64,000 bases of DNA. It comes from Candolleomyces eurysporus (lineage: Eukaryota; Basidiomycota; Agaricomycetes; Agaricales; Psathyrellaceae). Numbering within the stretch: the stretch's first letter is position 1; every line of letters begins with the position of its first letter. The notes below the pieces were generated by a model that was given only the letters and a program-made list of their open reading frames with translations, did not search any database and was not told where the DNA came from. The translations under genes and the position numbers were made by a program. The stretch lies in contig JANBPK010000737.1 of NCBI GenBank assembly GCA_027579435.1, forward strand, positions 186,001-250,000, given 5' to 3'. This document shows positions 1 to 10,894 of the stretch, piece by piece.

Positions 1-2
1 GG

Positions 3-581
3 GACTTTTCCCTGAATCTGGCGACAACCACTGAGCATATAACTGCGACAACCGGTCCACCAACTCCGCCTCCAGAAAGCGAAGGTGTCAACGCTCATCA
101 GCACGTAGCTGCACCACAGGAAAGCCCCACTGACAGAATGCCTGGACCTTCAACGAAGCCGTACATTGCTCTCTCCCTACCATCACTCCCGCAGAATCCT
201 GAACCGAGCCGTCTTCCACCAGAACTCGACAGAATATTGACAGAGTTTGGGAATGATATTGGGCCTGAACCACCATCGGAAGACATCCCGGAGGAAGAAG
301 AGAATTACGAGTGGGATTGGGACCACGTCGACCCTGAAGAAATGGCCCGGCGGAGGATTGAGAAGAGAGCAGCTCGTGACTCGCTAAATTCTCTTCATGA
401 ATCATCATCTTCTCCAAGTTGGAGCCAGAGGCGTGAACAACAGGGCCAAGACGATGTGGCCGCTGCTTCGAGTAGTAGTCCATACTCGATGCCTCCGGTT
501 TCGTTACCAGTGATGCTAATAGGCCGCCCGCAGACTCCATCTCGGACATCTCGTGAACATGATGTTGGAAGTATAGTGTAG
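3..581 (+). CDS. C-terminal part of an unknown acidic, low-complexity protein (5' end outside window)
   Basis: The frame is open from the left edge of the window to a TAG at 579-581, so this is the last exon, or the end of it, of a gene that starts upstream. About 192 residues are visible. They are rich in Pro, Ser, Glu and Asp: a Pro-rich start, then an acidic stretch around an EEEENYEWDWDHVDPEE segment near residue 100, then a short basic helix (MARRRIEKRAARDS) and a Ser-rich tail. This composition suggests a disordered regulatory tail of a nuclear or cytoplasmic protein, but I recognise no domain and assign no function. A/T-rich, polyadenylation-like sequence (AATAAA at 587-592) follows the stop. 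That this is coding rests on the long open frame and its coherent composition. Confidence 0.6.
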   Translation, partial: DFSLNLATTTEHITATTGPPTPPPESEGVNAHQHVAAPQESPTDRMPGPSTKPYIALSLPSLPQNPEPSRLPPELDRILTEFGNDIGPEPPSEDIPEEEENYEWDWDHVDPEEMARRRIEKRAARDSLNSLHESSSSPSWSQRREQQGQDDVAAASSSSPYSMPPVSLPVMLIGRPQTPSRTSREHDVGSIV

Positions 582-1539
582 CAGTAATAAATCATAAGAT
601 CATAAATTGTACATGTGGACGGACGATGTTTTCGCGCTGAGAGGAACTCTTACCCAAACTGTTGTAATATCAGTAGATTGATGGACTCGAAAAATGTAGC
701 TGTACATATCCCTGCCCTGCCTCACGCTTGGCGCCCAAGAGCTGCCTTTCAGTTTTTCCATCTAACGCCGGTCCGAGGGGGAGCTACGCACCGGTGACCG
801 GCATCTGTAGACCTGACAGTCCACGAGGGACCATGCACGACCTGTCAGAGCGTCCGACGGACTCGGAGTGCAGTGCAAAGCGACGTTTCGTCCTAATTGT
901 CACTTCGCCCGAGTCCTCAAGGTACGTTCAACGTTTCGAGTTTCAGCCGGCAATGTTCTGACCCCGCAGGAGCCTGCCAATGTCATTGCTGGTATGCAAC
1001 CGTCGGGAGTTACAGGTGGGGTCGCGAACATAATCACCAATTTATTTCGAGCTCTGATCCGTTCGAGAATGGGGCGAGCTCACGACGTACGGTCCGCACT
1101 ATTGTTTCCTATCGCTTTAAGACCCGACGTTTCAGAGTAATTGTCTGGCTGAAAGTTACGCCTATAGTTCCTGGCTCCAGACCCTGCCAAAGCCTGGTAA
1201 CGAGCGGCAACCCGCATGCTTTTATCGAAGGCAGCTTCTCTTTTGTCTCCTGCTTGGAGAATTAGAGGGCGCAGCAACGACCGGAAGTTGCGTAAAACGC
1301 AAACATGGTGTATCTGCTATTCATAAATGGCGCGGTTTCCGCTATTCTCGTCGGCTTTTCACCCACCCACTCTTCATTAAAACCTTCTACCCTTCGCGGC
1401 GCTCTGGATAGCGTCTGGCCTTGAAGGCGTTTGGCTGACATCTCCTGCCGAAGGGCTTGGACATTACGACGATCCTTTGTTTCATCCACTCCTTTAACTT
1501 CATTTATTTCACACAGAATCTTCTGACATTTGCCTCACG
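582..1539. other. Intergenic stretch, no gene recognised
   Basis: About 950 bases between the polyadenylation-like signal of the upstream gene and the next start codon. Short open frames exist on both strands, but none has protein-like composition or plausible splicing. A CT-rich, promoter-like segment precedes 1540. I see no repeat, RNA gene or mobile element here. Confidence 0.5.
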
Positions 1540-3118
1540 ATGGTTCACCCCTGGATCCCGCCTTCCGCGAGTGGCGCAATCCGAAGCACCAGCTCTTCAA
1601 GATTCTTCACATCATCATCCTCGCGACCGACATTCATAGAACCCGTCTTGCAGAGATTCCAAATCGGGTTCCAACGCCTCTCCAATTCACTCTCAATAGC
1701 ATACCTTTATTCCATCACCCTCCTGACAACTTTGTGGACTAACCTTTATGATACCTCCTCTCGGTTTGCCCGGGGCCTTTCGACTAAGCTCTATCAACAG
1801 AGGCCTTTCGGGACTATCATTACCAGCATCGTGACTTTGCCGGCCTCGTGGTGGAGGGGCTTAAATGAATCATGGATCGGTGCCAGTGTGAAACGCACCC
1901 TATCCTCGTGGTGGAGGTCTCGTCACGGTCTAACCACCACCTCATTTTTCCAGCGGGTGCCGTGCTGGCGGTGGTGCTCGACGAGGTCACGGTGTGCGGC
2001 TGCTGCTGCTAATACTGCTACGCTCCCGGTTCATTCACCTCCAAGTTGTCTTTCGCTCCCCCTATCAANCCATCGCAAACTCGACTTGAAGCTTCGTGGT
2101 TCTCTTGCAGTGGCTTCGCTCGCATCATGAATTCTGGACCAACGTTCCTTCGCAAGATGATCTCTCTGACTCACTTCAAGAAGAAGAGAGCGTCATCGTG
2201 CAGCGCCGGGAGTGATGGAACGCAGACGGATGGGTCATGTAGTGACTCGTTCACTGATGTTTCGTCTTTCCGGAATTCGTCGTCTACAGATTATTCTAGC
2301 GCGACGAGTTTCGAAGACGATTCTTCTTACACGTCTTCCCGGCACCGCAAGTTCTCCATTCAGGCGGAATACACGTCCCAGGTGAATAATCTCTTCACGT
2401 TGTGTCCTCGAGCTGGTGGAACTCACATTTAATTCTAGGCTTACGCTCGCAAGCCATCCTTTGCCTCTTCTCAGGGAGATGACGAATACACGGTTCCCGA
2501 AGTGCCAGCGGTGCCACCCAGATCTCCACTCTTCCAGAATCCCTTCAACCGTCAGCCTCGTCCTACCGCGCGTGATCTCCAACCATCTCCTCTCATACCT
2601 TCCACCGCCGCCACTGCTGTGACACCCGCGCCTAAGCGTACTAGTAGTCCAAAACCTCTATTTTCCAATTTCCCACCTCCCCGAACCCCTCCTCCTTCCC
2701 CGAGGAAACGTACTTTNCCATGACTCTACGATCACGAACTCCGATGCCCCGTCACTCACTTCCACGAACCATCTAAAATACGATCCAGATCGCGACTTGC
2801 CAAGTCCACCTACGACTCCAAAACGAAAAACAAACTCTCTCCCAGCTTGTGTAACGACACCCGAGCGGTACAGCCCACGTCGATACAAGCCTCCGAGTCG
2901 ACGGTGCTACACCCAACCTGAATACCCTCGTCACAACATGTGTGTCGACTCCTCCTCTTCTTCCGCCCCCACGTCCGAGTCGGGGTCCGATGCTGGCGAT
3001 GAAGAGTCACCCGTTACGTTCACTCCGCTCCCCATNCCCCCCATGGCACCGTCTCAAACGCGCCGAAGTCGTGTTTGAACGGGGCGATTTACCCGAATCC
3101 GAGTCGTCGCTCGTGTGA
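1540..3118 (+). CDS. Unknown membrane protein with Ser-rich and Pro-rich cytoplasmic tail
   Basis: A multi-exon gene with no family I recognise. The first exon (ATG 1540) has a Ser-rich start followed by a hydrophobic segment (SIAYLYSITLLTTLWTNLY) and two WWR motifs. A short intron near 1911-1953 leads into a second hydrophobic stretch (LLLLILLRSRFIHLQVVF). After that come a Ser/Thr/Asp-rich region, an intron at about 2382-2480, and a Pro-rich tail with many S/T-P sites ending at TGA 3116-3118. Three single N characters (2069, 2718, 3036) each break the frame. Ignoring each one restores a continuous frame with coherent composition, so they look like consensus errors rather than mutations. The SP/TP motifs suggest a phosphorylated tail; that is inference. 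The exact start and first intron are uncertain. Confidence 0.5.
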
Positions 3119-3742
3119 TCGGTTGCGTAGGCTCCAAAAACCAGGTAGATATATTGCTCATATAGTTCACTTTGGTACAAGGTTTTTCCCAAGTTCTGTC
3201 GATTTTGGTTTGTCCTATCATGCCGATTCACTATTAGATATCTGCTCTGCTGACCTGCTGCAAATGAACGTACGATACACATCTTGTAATGACCTGCTTT
3301 GGCCGCATTCTCCACTGTATTTTTAGTCGCCGTTTACCCATATGCGCTTGTACTATGCCAAATGTATGATAGTTTTTGTGATAGCTGAAAGGGCCCCTGA
3401 TTCTTTCCAGAGTCGGTCATCGTGTAGTTCAGCGCTCAAACATCGAAGTTCTCCAACGTGGCCAGCGGTCGACTGACAGCTGAAACACCATTTCGGTATT
3501 CAAATATTCACCTGTACAATTGTACATCATCCAAATCATACAAACACAACAACGTACGCATGTACATTTGATAACTAACACGACGAACACAACACGCAAG
3601 GGGAAGGCCGCGAAAAGAGACCAAAAAAAGCAAGGTCCAAGGGGTAACANTCAGCAGTGGAGAGTGGAGTACAGCAAAGGGAAAGCAGCAAGAGATGATC
3701 GATAGGTCGGATCCTGGCCACAAATGTAGACAGGTAGTTAAT
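3119..3742. other. Convergent 3' intergenic region
   Basis: Lies between the 3' ends of the unknown membrane-protein gene (+) and the Scd6 gene (-). It is A/T-rich with one N at 3650. It would carry the two polyadenylation regions. I see no coding signal. Confidence 0.5.
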
Positions 3743-5231
3743 TTATCCTCGTGCTTGAACAGGCTGGGTGTGGTTGTTAGGGTTGCCATGTCCTCCACCT
3801 CCTCCACCGCGTCCTCCACCTCGTCCTCGCCTGCCCCCTCTCCTTCCATATCCACCCCATCCACCAACATAAGCGCCTGGACCCATCAGCCCAACACCAC
3901 CCGGCTCTCCAAAGGTTGCGACATTCTTTTCTCTCTCCTCATCCCTCCTGCTCCGTCCACCTCGACCTCCCCTTCCGCCTCGTCCACCTCCAGTGGGAGC
4001 ACCTCCACGGCTAGGTTCAGGCGCAGTATTTGAAGAAAGGGTATCAAAGAACGACTTTTGCGGGTTATACGCCGTCTTCTCCTTTTTGTCCTTGCTCTCT
4101 TCACCTTCCTCACCCTGTGCTTCCTCACCCCCAGACGCGTCTTGATCACCTCCAGCAGGGGAAACAGCAGCAGCAATAGCAGATTTATCAAACTTGGCAT
4201 TCGAGCTGGCGAAATCGAAATCGGTCTTGGGGACAGTCAACGGGGGTTGCTGTTGGTGTCCACCTTGGTGATGTCCTCCACGACGACCGCCACGGCCACC
4301 AGTATGCTGACTGGTAGCACCGTTGGACACACGCAGGTCACCTAGAGCACGCTCGACGGTTTCCATGGATGCAGCAGCAGTGTGTACGGGATTCGGACGG
4401 CGGTTTTGTGCGCTCTGAGTGCGAGGAGCTTGGGATGCATTGGGTGCGTCGGGAGCACCAGCAGGAGTGGGCTGTTGTTGGACCGGTTGTTGTGGCAGTG
4501 GCTGCTGCTGGGGAGGACGGGGAGGGTACTGTTNGCTGAGCCCCAGGGGGTGCTTGTGGAGGTACTGGCCCTCCAGGCGGTGGTGCATACCCTCCGTATC
4601 CATTGTTGGCTATCGGTGCGGAAGCCTAACAATCTCGGGTTAGCACCCTGAACCCGAACACCAAGGAAAGGTTCAGAAGGAAGGCAACGGAGATATCCGC
4701 AGGATTTTGTTTTGCGCAACTCGGACAGAAATCGTACATCCGTATAGAATTCATCTTTCTGAAGGTGAAATGAGGGGCAGTACTCACCATCACTGCAGGG
4801 TCATCGTGGATGTTGCGAGCGGGGGCGACTGACTCATCGACAGACAGATCTTTCACTTCAGATGCCTTGAAGATAATGTATCCGTATGGGTCTGGGTTAG
4901 GGGGAAGGTATTGGTTTGCAGGCCTAATGTGTGCTGAACATGAGCGACATATGGAATGATGAGTTTTTAGGACATACCGCCGTGTTTCTGTGCCCATTGA
5001 ATAGACTAAACAGGGCCATGGTCAGTATTACATCTCTCTCCTCGAAACAATATCCTACCATTGGACAGCTGAATCGTCGATGCTGCGGGGTCGATGCCCG
5101 CCAAAATTCCTCTGTAGCGAACATCTGAATGCGAGATTAAAGAGATTGGCTTCCTGTATAGAGCTATGAGTTATACTCATACTCGTTCATCTAGAAACCG
5201 ATTTCACATACCCAATAAAGCTGAGAGCCAT
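3743..5231 (-). CDS. scd6: Scd6/LSM14-type P-body Lsm-domain protein
   Basis: Translational repressor and decapping activator of the Scd6/Sum2/LSM14 family, which acts in P-bodies and stress granules. Exons on the minus strand are about 5212-5231, 5059-5153, 4978-5005, 4788-4923 and 3743-4625, giving about 386 aa. The N-terminal LSm14 domain (residues 1-90) shows MALSFIGKPISLIS, DVRYRGILAGIDPAASTI and VYSMGTETRR, then YGYIIFKASEVKDLSV. A Pro/Gln-rich linker follows, then the three family motifs in order: FDF (DFDFASSNAKFD), FFD box (YNPQKSFFDTLSS) and TFG box (NVATFGEPGG). RGG-rich repeats sit between and after them. These motifs recruit Edc3/Dcp2 and the DEAD-box helicase Dhh1, and RGG regions bind eIF4G, according to work on yeast and metazoan homologues. 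An N at 4534 shifts the frame in the Pro-rich linker; ignoring it restores the frame. Confidence 0.93.
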
Positions 5232-5614
5232 GGTCGAAAAGAAAATGGATGGTGGAGGTTGGAAAAGAAAAGCAAAGTTGATGAAAAGCCCTCTCGTTGA
5301 CGTGTTGGGGATTTTCAAAGTCCGATTGGATATATGGAAGGTCGTTCCCATCACCGAATTGACAAACCTCGTTCAAGTTGCCTTGAGTCTTTCATTTTCA
5401 ATTTCTCGGCGNTTTTGTCTCGATAATACACCTGGAGGTCTATGATCAGATTCAAGAAAGACATATAGTCGCAGAGGGAATAGGTAGGGCTCTAACTCCA
5501 ACCTGTTCGTGGCCACTTGTACCTTCAAGTTGGAATAACAACGCCATCCTTCTTCCAGCGTAGACGTTGGCATCATACCGCAAAGCTCGAGAGGTTGATG
5601 TCATAACCTTGCAG

Positions 5615-6101
5615 CGCTGTTCCCGTTTGAACTGTGCAGAGAGATCGTGGATAACAACCTTCTCGAAACCGGACTCATTTCGTGTTCAATCGGTTTTTTT
5701 TTTCGATGCTCAAGCGCATTCGGTCGACTCAGCTGCAACACCAGACTCCTTGAGAAAACATCTATCGGAGCCTTTTTCGAGACATCCCTATTGCGAAAGC
5801 CCTCAGGTCCAAGGTATGCGAATTTCTCATATTCCTGACGGCTTCTCTAATATAACCTCTGAAGCTAGTTATTGATGGTCAGTTCATAGAACTAGGTGCT
5901 GGATATCACCATGTCTACGGACATATTCCGCACCCCACAGCGTGGAAGAAAGAAGTAGTGGAAGCACTGGTGTTCTGTCGATCCCAGGCACGCAAATTCT
6001 TCCAGAGTCGCGTAAATCAGGTCCTTAGGCCTGTGAACACCAGAAAATATCAATATCCTCGGATTTCACAGAATCATCTCGGAATAGCCAGCTTATGAGC
6101 T
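5615..6101 (+). other. Possible coding remnant upstream of the DUF6533 gene, unrecognised
   Basis: Two stop-free stretches with protein-like composition. The first (5615-5813) follows a good acceptor (CCTTGCAG) and reads FPFELCREIVDNNLLETG, resembling the helical start of fungal F-box or cyclin-like proteins. The second (5865-6101, 78 codons to a TGA) reads LVIDGQFIELGAGYHHVYGH, then WKKEVVEALVFCRSQARKFF. No start codon is in frame upstream, and the two pieces do not join cleanly through the obvious GT-AG pair at about 5814-5864. This is either a decayed gene or a small gene whose splicing I cannot resolve. The rest of 5232-6390 shows nothing else, apart from an N at 5412. Confidence 0.25.
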
Positions 6102-6321
6102 TATGAGGCTCCCACAGAACGTTGGAAGGATTCAGCACCGGGATCCGGATGAGCGCATACCTATGATGCTTATCATGGCTTTCCTTGCTACCAATCGACC
6201 CGCCAAGTAGACCTCTCTGACTCCGGTCCACCCAACCGCCCAGGGCACCTCAGTGCTGACTGACGGTGCCTGCTCCAAAACCCCGCTTTGCTTCCGCCGC
6301 AATATTGTTATCAAGTGGAGT

Positions 6322-6330
6322 GTATATATA
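6322..6330 (+). promoter_or_regulatory. TATA-like element upstream of the DUF6533 gene
   Basis: GTATATATA lies about 60 bases before the ATG at 6391, a usual spacing for a fungal TATA box. Assignment is by position and sequence only. Confidence 0.4.
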
Positions 6331-6390
6331 GTGGCTTGGGCTGTCTTAGTTGTGGGGAGTATGCTTCCGTTTCTCATCCCTCCCTCCCTA

Positions 6391-8391
6391 TGGCTTCTCA
6401 GGCCGGCCAGCTCGTAGTGGGATACCCACGACAGTTCGTGTCGCAGGTTTTCAGTTCCCAGTATAACAACGTAGGGCTCGCACCTTGTATTTCGGTGAAG
6501 ATTCAACTAACTTGATTGTGATAGTATTTCAATGGTAAGCTTGCCCCCTTTTTCCCAGTGCGGTGCGATGACTTACAACTCAACGAAAATTAGTCGCAGG
6601 CTTCACTGTTCTCGTAACTTTATTCCTTTCCAACTTCCGGAACCGGCTAGCTGAGTTTTGCTTGGACAGGTCGTCGACTACCTACAAACTGTGGACTTGG
6701 AAGTAAGCTTTCGAAAACTGAAAGAAGGGAGCCTTATTCTAACCTTCGTCCCAACAGATATCGTATATCTGGCCGACAAAATGGAACATTGTCAAGACAG
6801 TCTTCTTCATGAATCGCTATCTGCCATTCCTCTTTCTCCCAGTGCTGATCTTCTGTGCGTAGCTTCTTTACGCACGACGTTATACCACCGTTTCGCTGAT
6901 CCCCCAAATTAGACAACGTCGCGCCGCCACTATCAGCAGAGGTACACAACTCTTTTTGGGAAAACTATACTGCAAGCTAACTTTGAATCTAGACATGCAG
7001 GATCTTGTTCTTCGTCCCGTCGAGTACGCTTACTTCCTTCTCGAGCCGGTCTTTCTCAGCTGAAAATCGATGGACAGTGGGTATCGCCTTCTGCTTGTTG
7101 ATCTCAGAAAGTAGGTTTTTATCACAAGTTCTCCCGATCCTGAGACCAATTCCTCCAGTCATACTCTACATCCGCGTCTACGCCCTTTCTGGGAAGACAA
7201 GAGCGATGGTTATATTTCTAGCCCTTCACGGTGGAGTAAGTTTCCTCTTCCAGAGACTACTCAACCGTTTTACTCATGGGAAATTAGGCCGTCATCGTCG
7301 TGTGTCTCCTACTCTTTGCTTGGTACATGGCATCAGGCAAATGTGCGTGCGAGTCTTTTTTTCTAATCCTTCGTCCTGATCTCTTATTCTCTTCCGTTCC
7401 TCTGTTCTTCTTGCCCACTATTATCTTAATTCAATTCGTATTTTTATCATCCGCCTGCCTTCCCGCTTGCCATGGCGACTGACTGACCTGACTTCATATT
7501 CATTTGTTGCACCGTCACTGACTGGCATTGGCATCGGAAATACAGTCGCACCATCACCGCATCCAGAAATTGCAGGCTGCTTCGGCGTGAAATCGGGGAA
7601 TGCGAAGCTCATCTTGGCCTGCTTCACTTTGATCTTGTACAGCGGAATATGTGCGTTCAAATTTCTCCTAGTGACACATGAATATGCCACAATCTGGCGA
7701 TACCGTCGCCAAGTCGATGCTGACTACGCCTTCCCCTATACTCTCAACCTCGCCCGACCTCCACATGGTTTCTAGTGACGATGTCTCTCAGCATCTGGTT
7801 TGGGATCAAGATGTACTGGATATCGAGGCAAAGCCCATTGATGAAGATCTTTTATCGGGATGGGACGTTTTATTTTGTCGGACTCGTTGGTACGTCGCTC
7901 TGGCCTAAGTTCACAAATCCGTCTCTTTGCGTGCGCGTGCTGATCGGCACATCCTCAACGTAGCGCTGTCACTAACAAACGGCCTGGTTGCCTTACTTGC
8001 TCCTGTGGGTCTTTCTCCCGTTTCTTCGAAGGCTGTACCCCATTCTTACCTGTCAACTCATAGGCGAGATATAGATTCATGATGGCAATGTGCGTATACA
8101 CCTGCTTATATCCATCTTGTATCAAAGAACGCCGTATACTGAAAGCTGTTCAGACCCCAAGAAGTCATGCATAATGTCCTTACCTCTCGGATGATCCTCC
8201 ACCTTCGCGAACACGCGCGTCTAGACATGGGATTCACGACTGTGGACATCCAAGCACATGACACTTCGACAAGCCTATTTCATCATAGCGGCGATACTGT
8301 CGGTACGGAAACTCTAGCCAAGACGGAACCTGACGAGAGAGAATGCGGTGGTGCTTCTCAGTCGAAAGACGAGAAGTGTGAAGAAGTGTAA
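6391..8391 (+). CDS. DUF6533 multi-pass membrane protein (receptor-like)
   Basis: A many-exon gene of the basidiomycete DUF6533 membrane family, whose members have about seven helices and no established ligand. The exons join to give MASQAGQLVVGYPRQFVSQV, then the DUF6533 core: YFNVAGFTVLVVDYLQTVDL, YIWPTKWNIVKTVFFMNRYL and PFLFLPVLIFYNVAPPLSAE. Later helices include TVGIAFCLLISEIILYIRVYA, AVIVVCLLLFAWYMASG and NAKLILACFTLILYSG, then KIFYRDGTFYFVGLV. The last exon carries the conserved VLTSRMILHLRE segment before a hydrophilic tail. At least ten introns with GT-AG ends are visible, for example after 6472, 6537 and 6621. The start is the first ATG of a good open frame downstream of a TATA-like element. 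The role is probably plasma-membrane sensing, but that is inference from topology. Confidence 0.8.
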
Positions 8392-8779
8392 AAACGGTTC
8401 TAATTGGCTTGGCTTTGACTGGAGCTGCGCTCAAGGACCATCTTCTAGTGCTGTGTTGAATTGTATTGTATCCTGCTGTAGTCTACTGTACCATATCGTC
8501 CCATCCATTCATTCTGTATATAGAATTTGCAACACCTTGGAACGTCCATAAGAATCTACGGGGGATTATGTTTTTTACAAGAGTCACCGTGAGCATTTGC
8601 GCCGCCATGGCCAGATCGTGGTTTTCGTTTGGCGAAGCTCGTTCAAGCGTGATGTGCCCCTCGATGATTTCCAGACGGTGCAGTCGATGAATAAATGTTC
8701 TGATTTTTTGTTCTGAGACTATGCGGTCAAACAATCTGTCTGGATGAACGAGATCAAACCAGACACTCGGCTACAAGTT

Positions 8780-9090
8780 TCATATGGAGTTGAAGTTGCC
8801 CCCTAGATTTCTTGCGGCTGACTTCGTTCCACATAGAGGGATGTATGGGTCAAACAGCGAGAAGGGGACGTTCCTCTGGAGATGGAAGCCTGTCCAGAGA
8901 ACGATGTTCAATGTTCAGCAAAATTCACAGAATACACGTCTCACCCATCCCGGTCGCTTTTTCAGCCCACACCAGAAAGCTATACTAATCTGAAACCTGC
9001 GACGAGCCCCTAGTATTGCGATGCGCTTGAAGCGCTCAGCAAAAGGTCCGAGTCATCGGGCGAGAGTATTTTGGGATATATCACGCTAGA
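8780..9090 (+). pseudogene. Relic of a DUF6593 gene
   Basis: Two patches match the functional DUF6593 gene at 9730-10426. Around 8850-8900 the sequence parallels its second exon (SEKGTFLWRWKPVQR here, SESGKFLWKWDSAQR there). Around 8998-9045 it parallels the third exon (the bases of the DEPPVLALCVKRSAEG region). Splice sites, first exon and end are gone and stops interrupt it, so it is a decayed copy about 1 kb upstream of the intact gene in the same orientation. Confidence 0.6.
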
Positions 9091-9729
9091 GAACCTATTA
9101 AAGATGGAGCGCTATACAATGAATATTGAATAAGAAAGAACTACTTACTTGGCATATATTGACTTCGGGAGTGGGAGAGGGAGCGGGGGTTGCTATAATA
9201 TTACGGCGCCTATAAGCAACAGAGAATTTTCCTTCCCTCTGGAGATATTTGACGCATATACGGGAGTCAAGGGAGTATATGCATGTCTATATACCATCTT
9301 ATCAATGCAGACTGAGCCCTGAGAGCAACATGGTAAGTTCAGAGGCCATCCGGTGTGTCGGTCAATCCGAGGCGATCGAAGCTGAAATATCTTCGGAAAC
9401 TTTGCCGATATTACACCCGTCGACGAAAACGAAACCCTACCTCCTGACAGCCTTTAAGCTTTAAGCTTTACATCTTTGTCGGGGCAGTGTCAAATGGTGT
9501 GTGCGTACGTACAGACATGATATTATTCACTGCCGGACCTTCAGAAATCCGCAGCAGGTCTCGATCCAGTCGAATTCACGAAGTTAACAGCACTTAACAG
9601 CTTGACTTCTAATGCCCTGTTAGGCAAAATAGTGAAACTCACTGAGGGCTTTTTAAGTGGAGAGAGAGAGAGACCCAGAGAGACAAAGAAACAGTGTTAT
9701 CGCCATCCCACCTTTCCGCTTTTCCAGCC
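9091..9729. other. Intergenic/leader region of DUF6593 gene with GA-rich tract
   Basis: No gene seen. Just before the ATG, at about 9660-9692, is a purine tract of GA dinucleotides. A similar GA-rich leader precedes the inverted paralogue (about 14910-14945, read on the minus strand), so it was probably duplicated with the gene. Confidence 0.45.
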
Positions 9730-10426
9730 ATGGACCTCAGAACAGACTCTCAAGTAAAACTAACCAACCCGGAGCCTCCTCTTGAGTTGGTACTCGAGAA
9801 GCCAGCATCTCCTTTGAACACCAGACTCCTCGTTAATGGAAAGCCTTGGTTCAAAATATCAACAGTCGACAGAGACGCAAACATCACCAACATCACCGAT
9901 CTTCGAACAAACGAGGTTGTCGCCACGATTTCTCGACGCATGTTCCTCTCCGACAAAGTCAAGTTCCCCCGCCGGTTCGGTGGGAAGTCGGTCAAGAAAA
10001 ATGACTGGATGTCCGAAGTCAAACTGAGCACAGGACAGTAAGTCCCTCCGAATATTTCTCCACAGATTCGTCGTTGAGCTCGCTCCACATTCAGAAACGC
10101 ATGGGTAATCAATAGCGAGAGCGGCAAGTTCCTCTGGAAATGGGACAGTGCCCAAAGACTAGTAGTGAGTGTTTAATATACCCATCGGCATGCATCCTCC
10201 TCACCTTACTTGTTTGCAGCTAACGCCAGAGAACGATACCGACCACACACTCGCATTTGTCAAAGACGAGCCGCCAGTTTTGGCGTTGTGCGTCAAGCGC
10301 TCAGCAGAGGGCTCATTAGACGAGATCATTCCTGGATTCATCATCCTGGAGCAGCGTATGAAGTTGGATACCAAGCAGACGTCGACATGGGATGGTCACG
10401 CAATGGCAGCATTCGCTGCTAGCTGA
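9730..10426 (+). CDS. DUF6593 domain protein, copy 1
   Basis: Three exons (9730-10037, 10095-10164, 10220-10426) give about 194 aa. The family is DUF6593, a small lipocalin/tubby-like beta-rich domain common in agaricomycetes and of unknown function. Visible features are the opening LELVLEKPASPLNTRLLVNG, then PWFKISTVDRDANITNI, the basic strand KVKFPRRFGGK followed by DWMSEVKLSTGQ, the tryptophan strand FLWKWDSAQRLV and the end strand AEGSLDEIIPGFIILEQRM. There is no signal peptide or membrane segment, so it is probably cytosolic. The ATG is the first in frame and both introns are GT-AG. A close paralogue lies inverted at 14126-14873, with the Hel2 gene between, and a relic lies upstream. The stop codon falls in the first copy of a 150-base direct repeat. 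Confidence 0.8.
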
Positions 10427-10720
10427 TGTGCTGTTTTACCTCAAATTTCTGGGTTGCCGAATTTCCCTTTCTCCGAAAGGTGCAACTTGTTCCGCTGCGC
10501 TCGCAATAAAAAACCCGTGTTATCTGGAGCCCATAGAGGAAATATAAATTTTGATTGTTGAATCATTGGCGTATGATGTGCTTTTTTACCTCGACTTACT
10601 GGGCTGCCGAGTTTCCCTTCCTCAAAAAGGTGTAACTTGTTCCGCTGTGCTCGCAATAGAAAACCCGATTTATCTGGACCCCACAGAGAAACTATGAAAT
10701 CTTGATCGTCGAATCCCTTT
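10424..10720. repeat. Two-copy direct repeat of about 150 bases at the 3' end of DUF6593 copy 1
   Basis: Copy 1 runs from 10424 to about 10573 and copy 2 from 10574 to about 10720. Both begin TGATGTGCT and share blocks such as TTGCCGA/CTGCCGA, GTTCCGCTGYGCTCGCAATA and TTATCTGGA, at an estimated 80% or more by eye. The first copy starts at the TGA of the DUF6593 gene, so the repeat duplicates its 3' untranslated region. I see no coding capacity. Confidence 0.75.
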
Positions 10721-10894
10721 CTATTGGTGTTCTGGATAACGCCTACCGGACGGCGGATGGGAAGTCACAAGCGACTTACGTTGAAATGTGTATCGAGGCG
10801 TATAGTTCCCAAGCCTGAAGCAAATCTGTGTAGATTTCATCCCATCCCAACGAACAGACATTGAACTCCGAGCAGAAAGACCATGGCAAGCTAA

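Noticed and set aside
868..1489. Overlapping open frames of 75-122 codons on both strands
   Set aside because: No conserved motif, no splice pattern and competing frames; composition does not look like protein.
9660..9692. GA dinucleotide run as a microsatellite of interest
   Set aside because: Short, and also found before the inverted paralogue; best seen as part of a duplicated leader.
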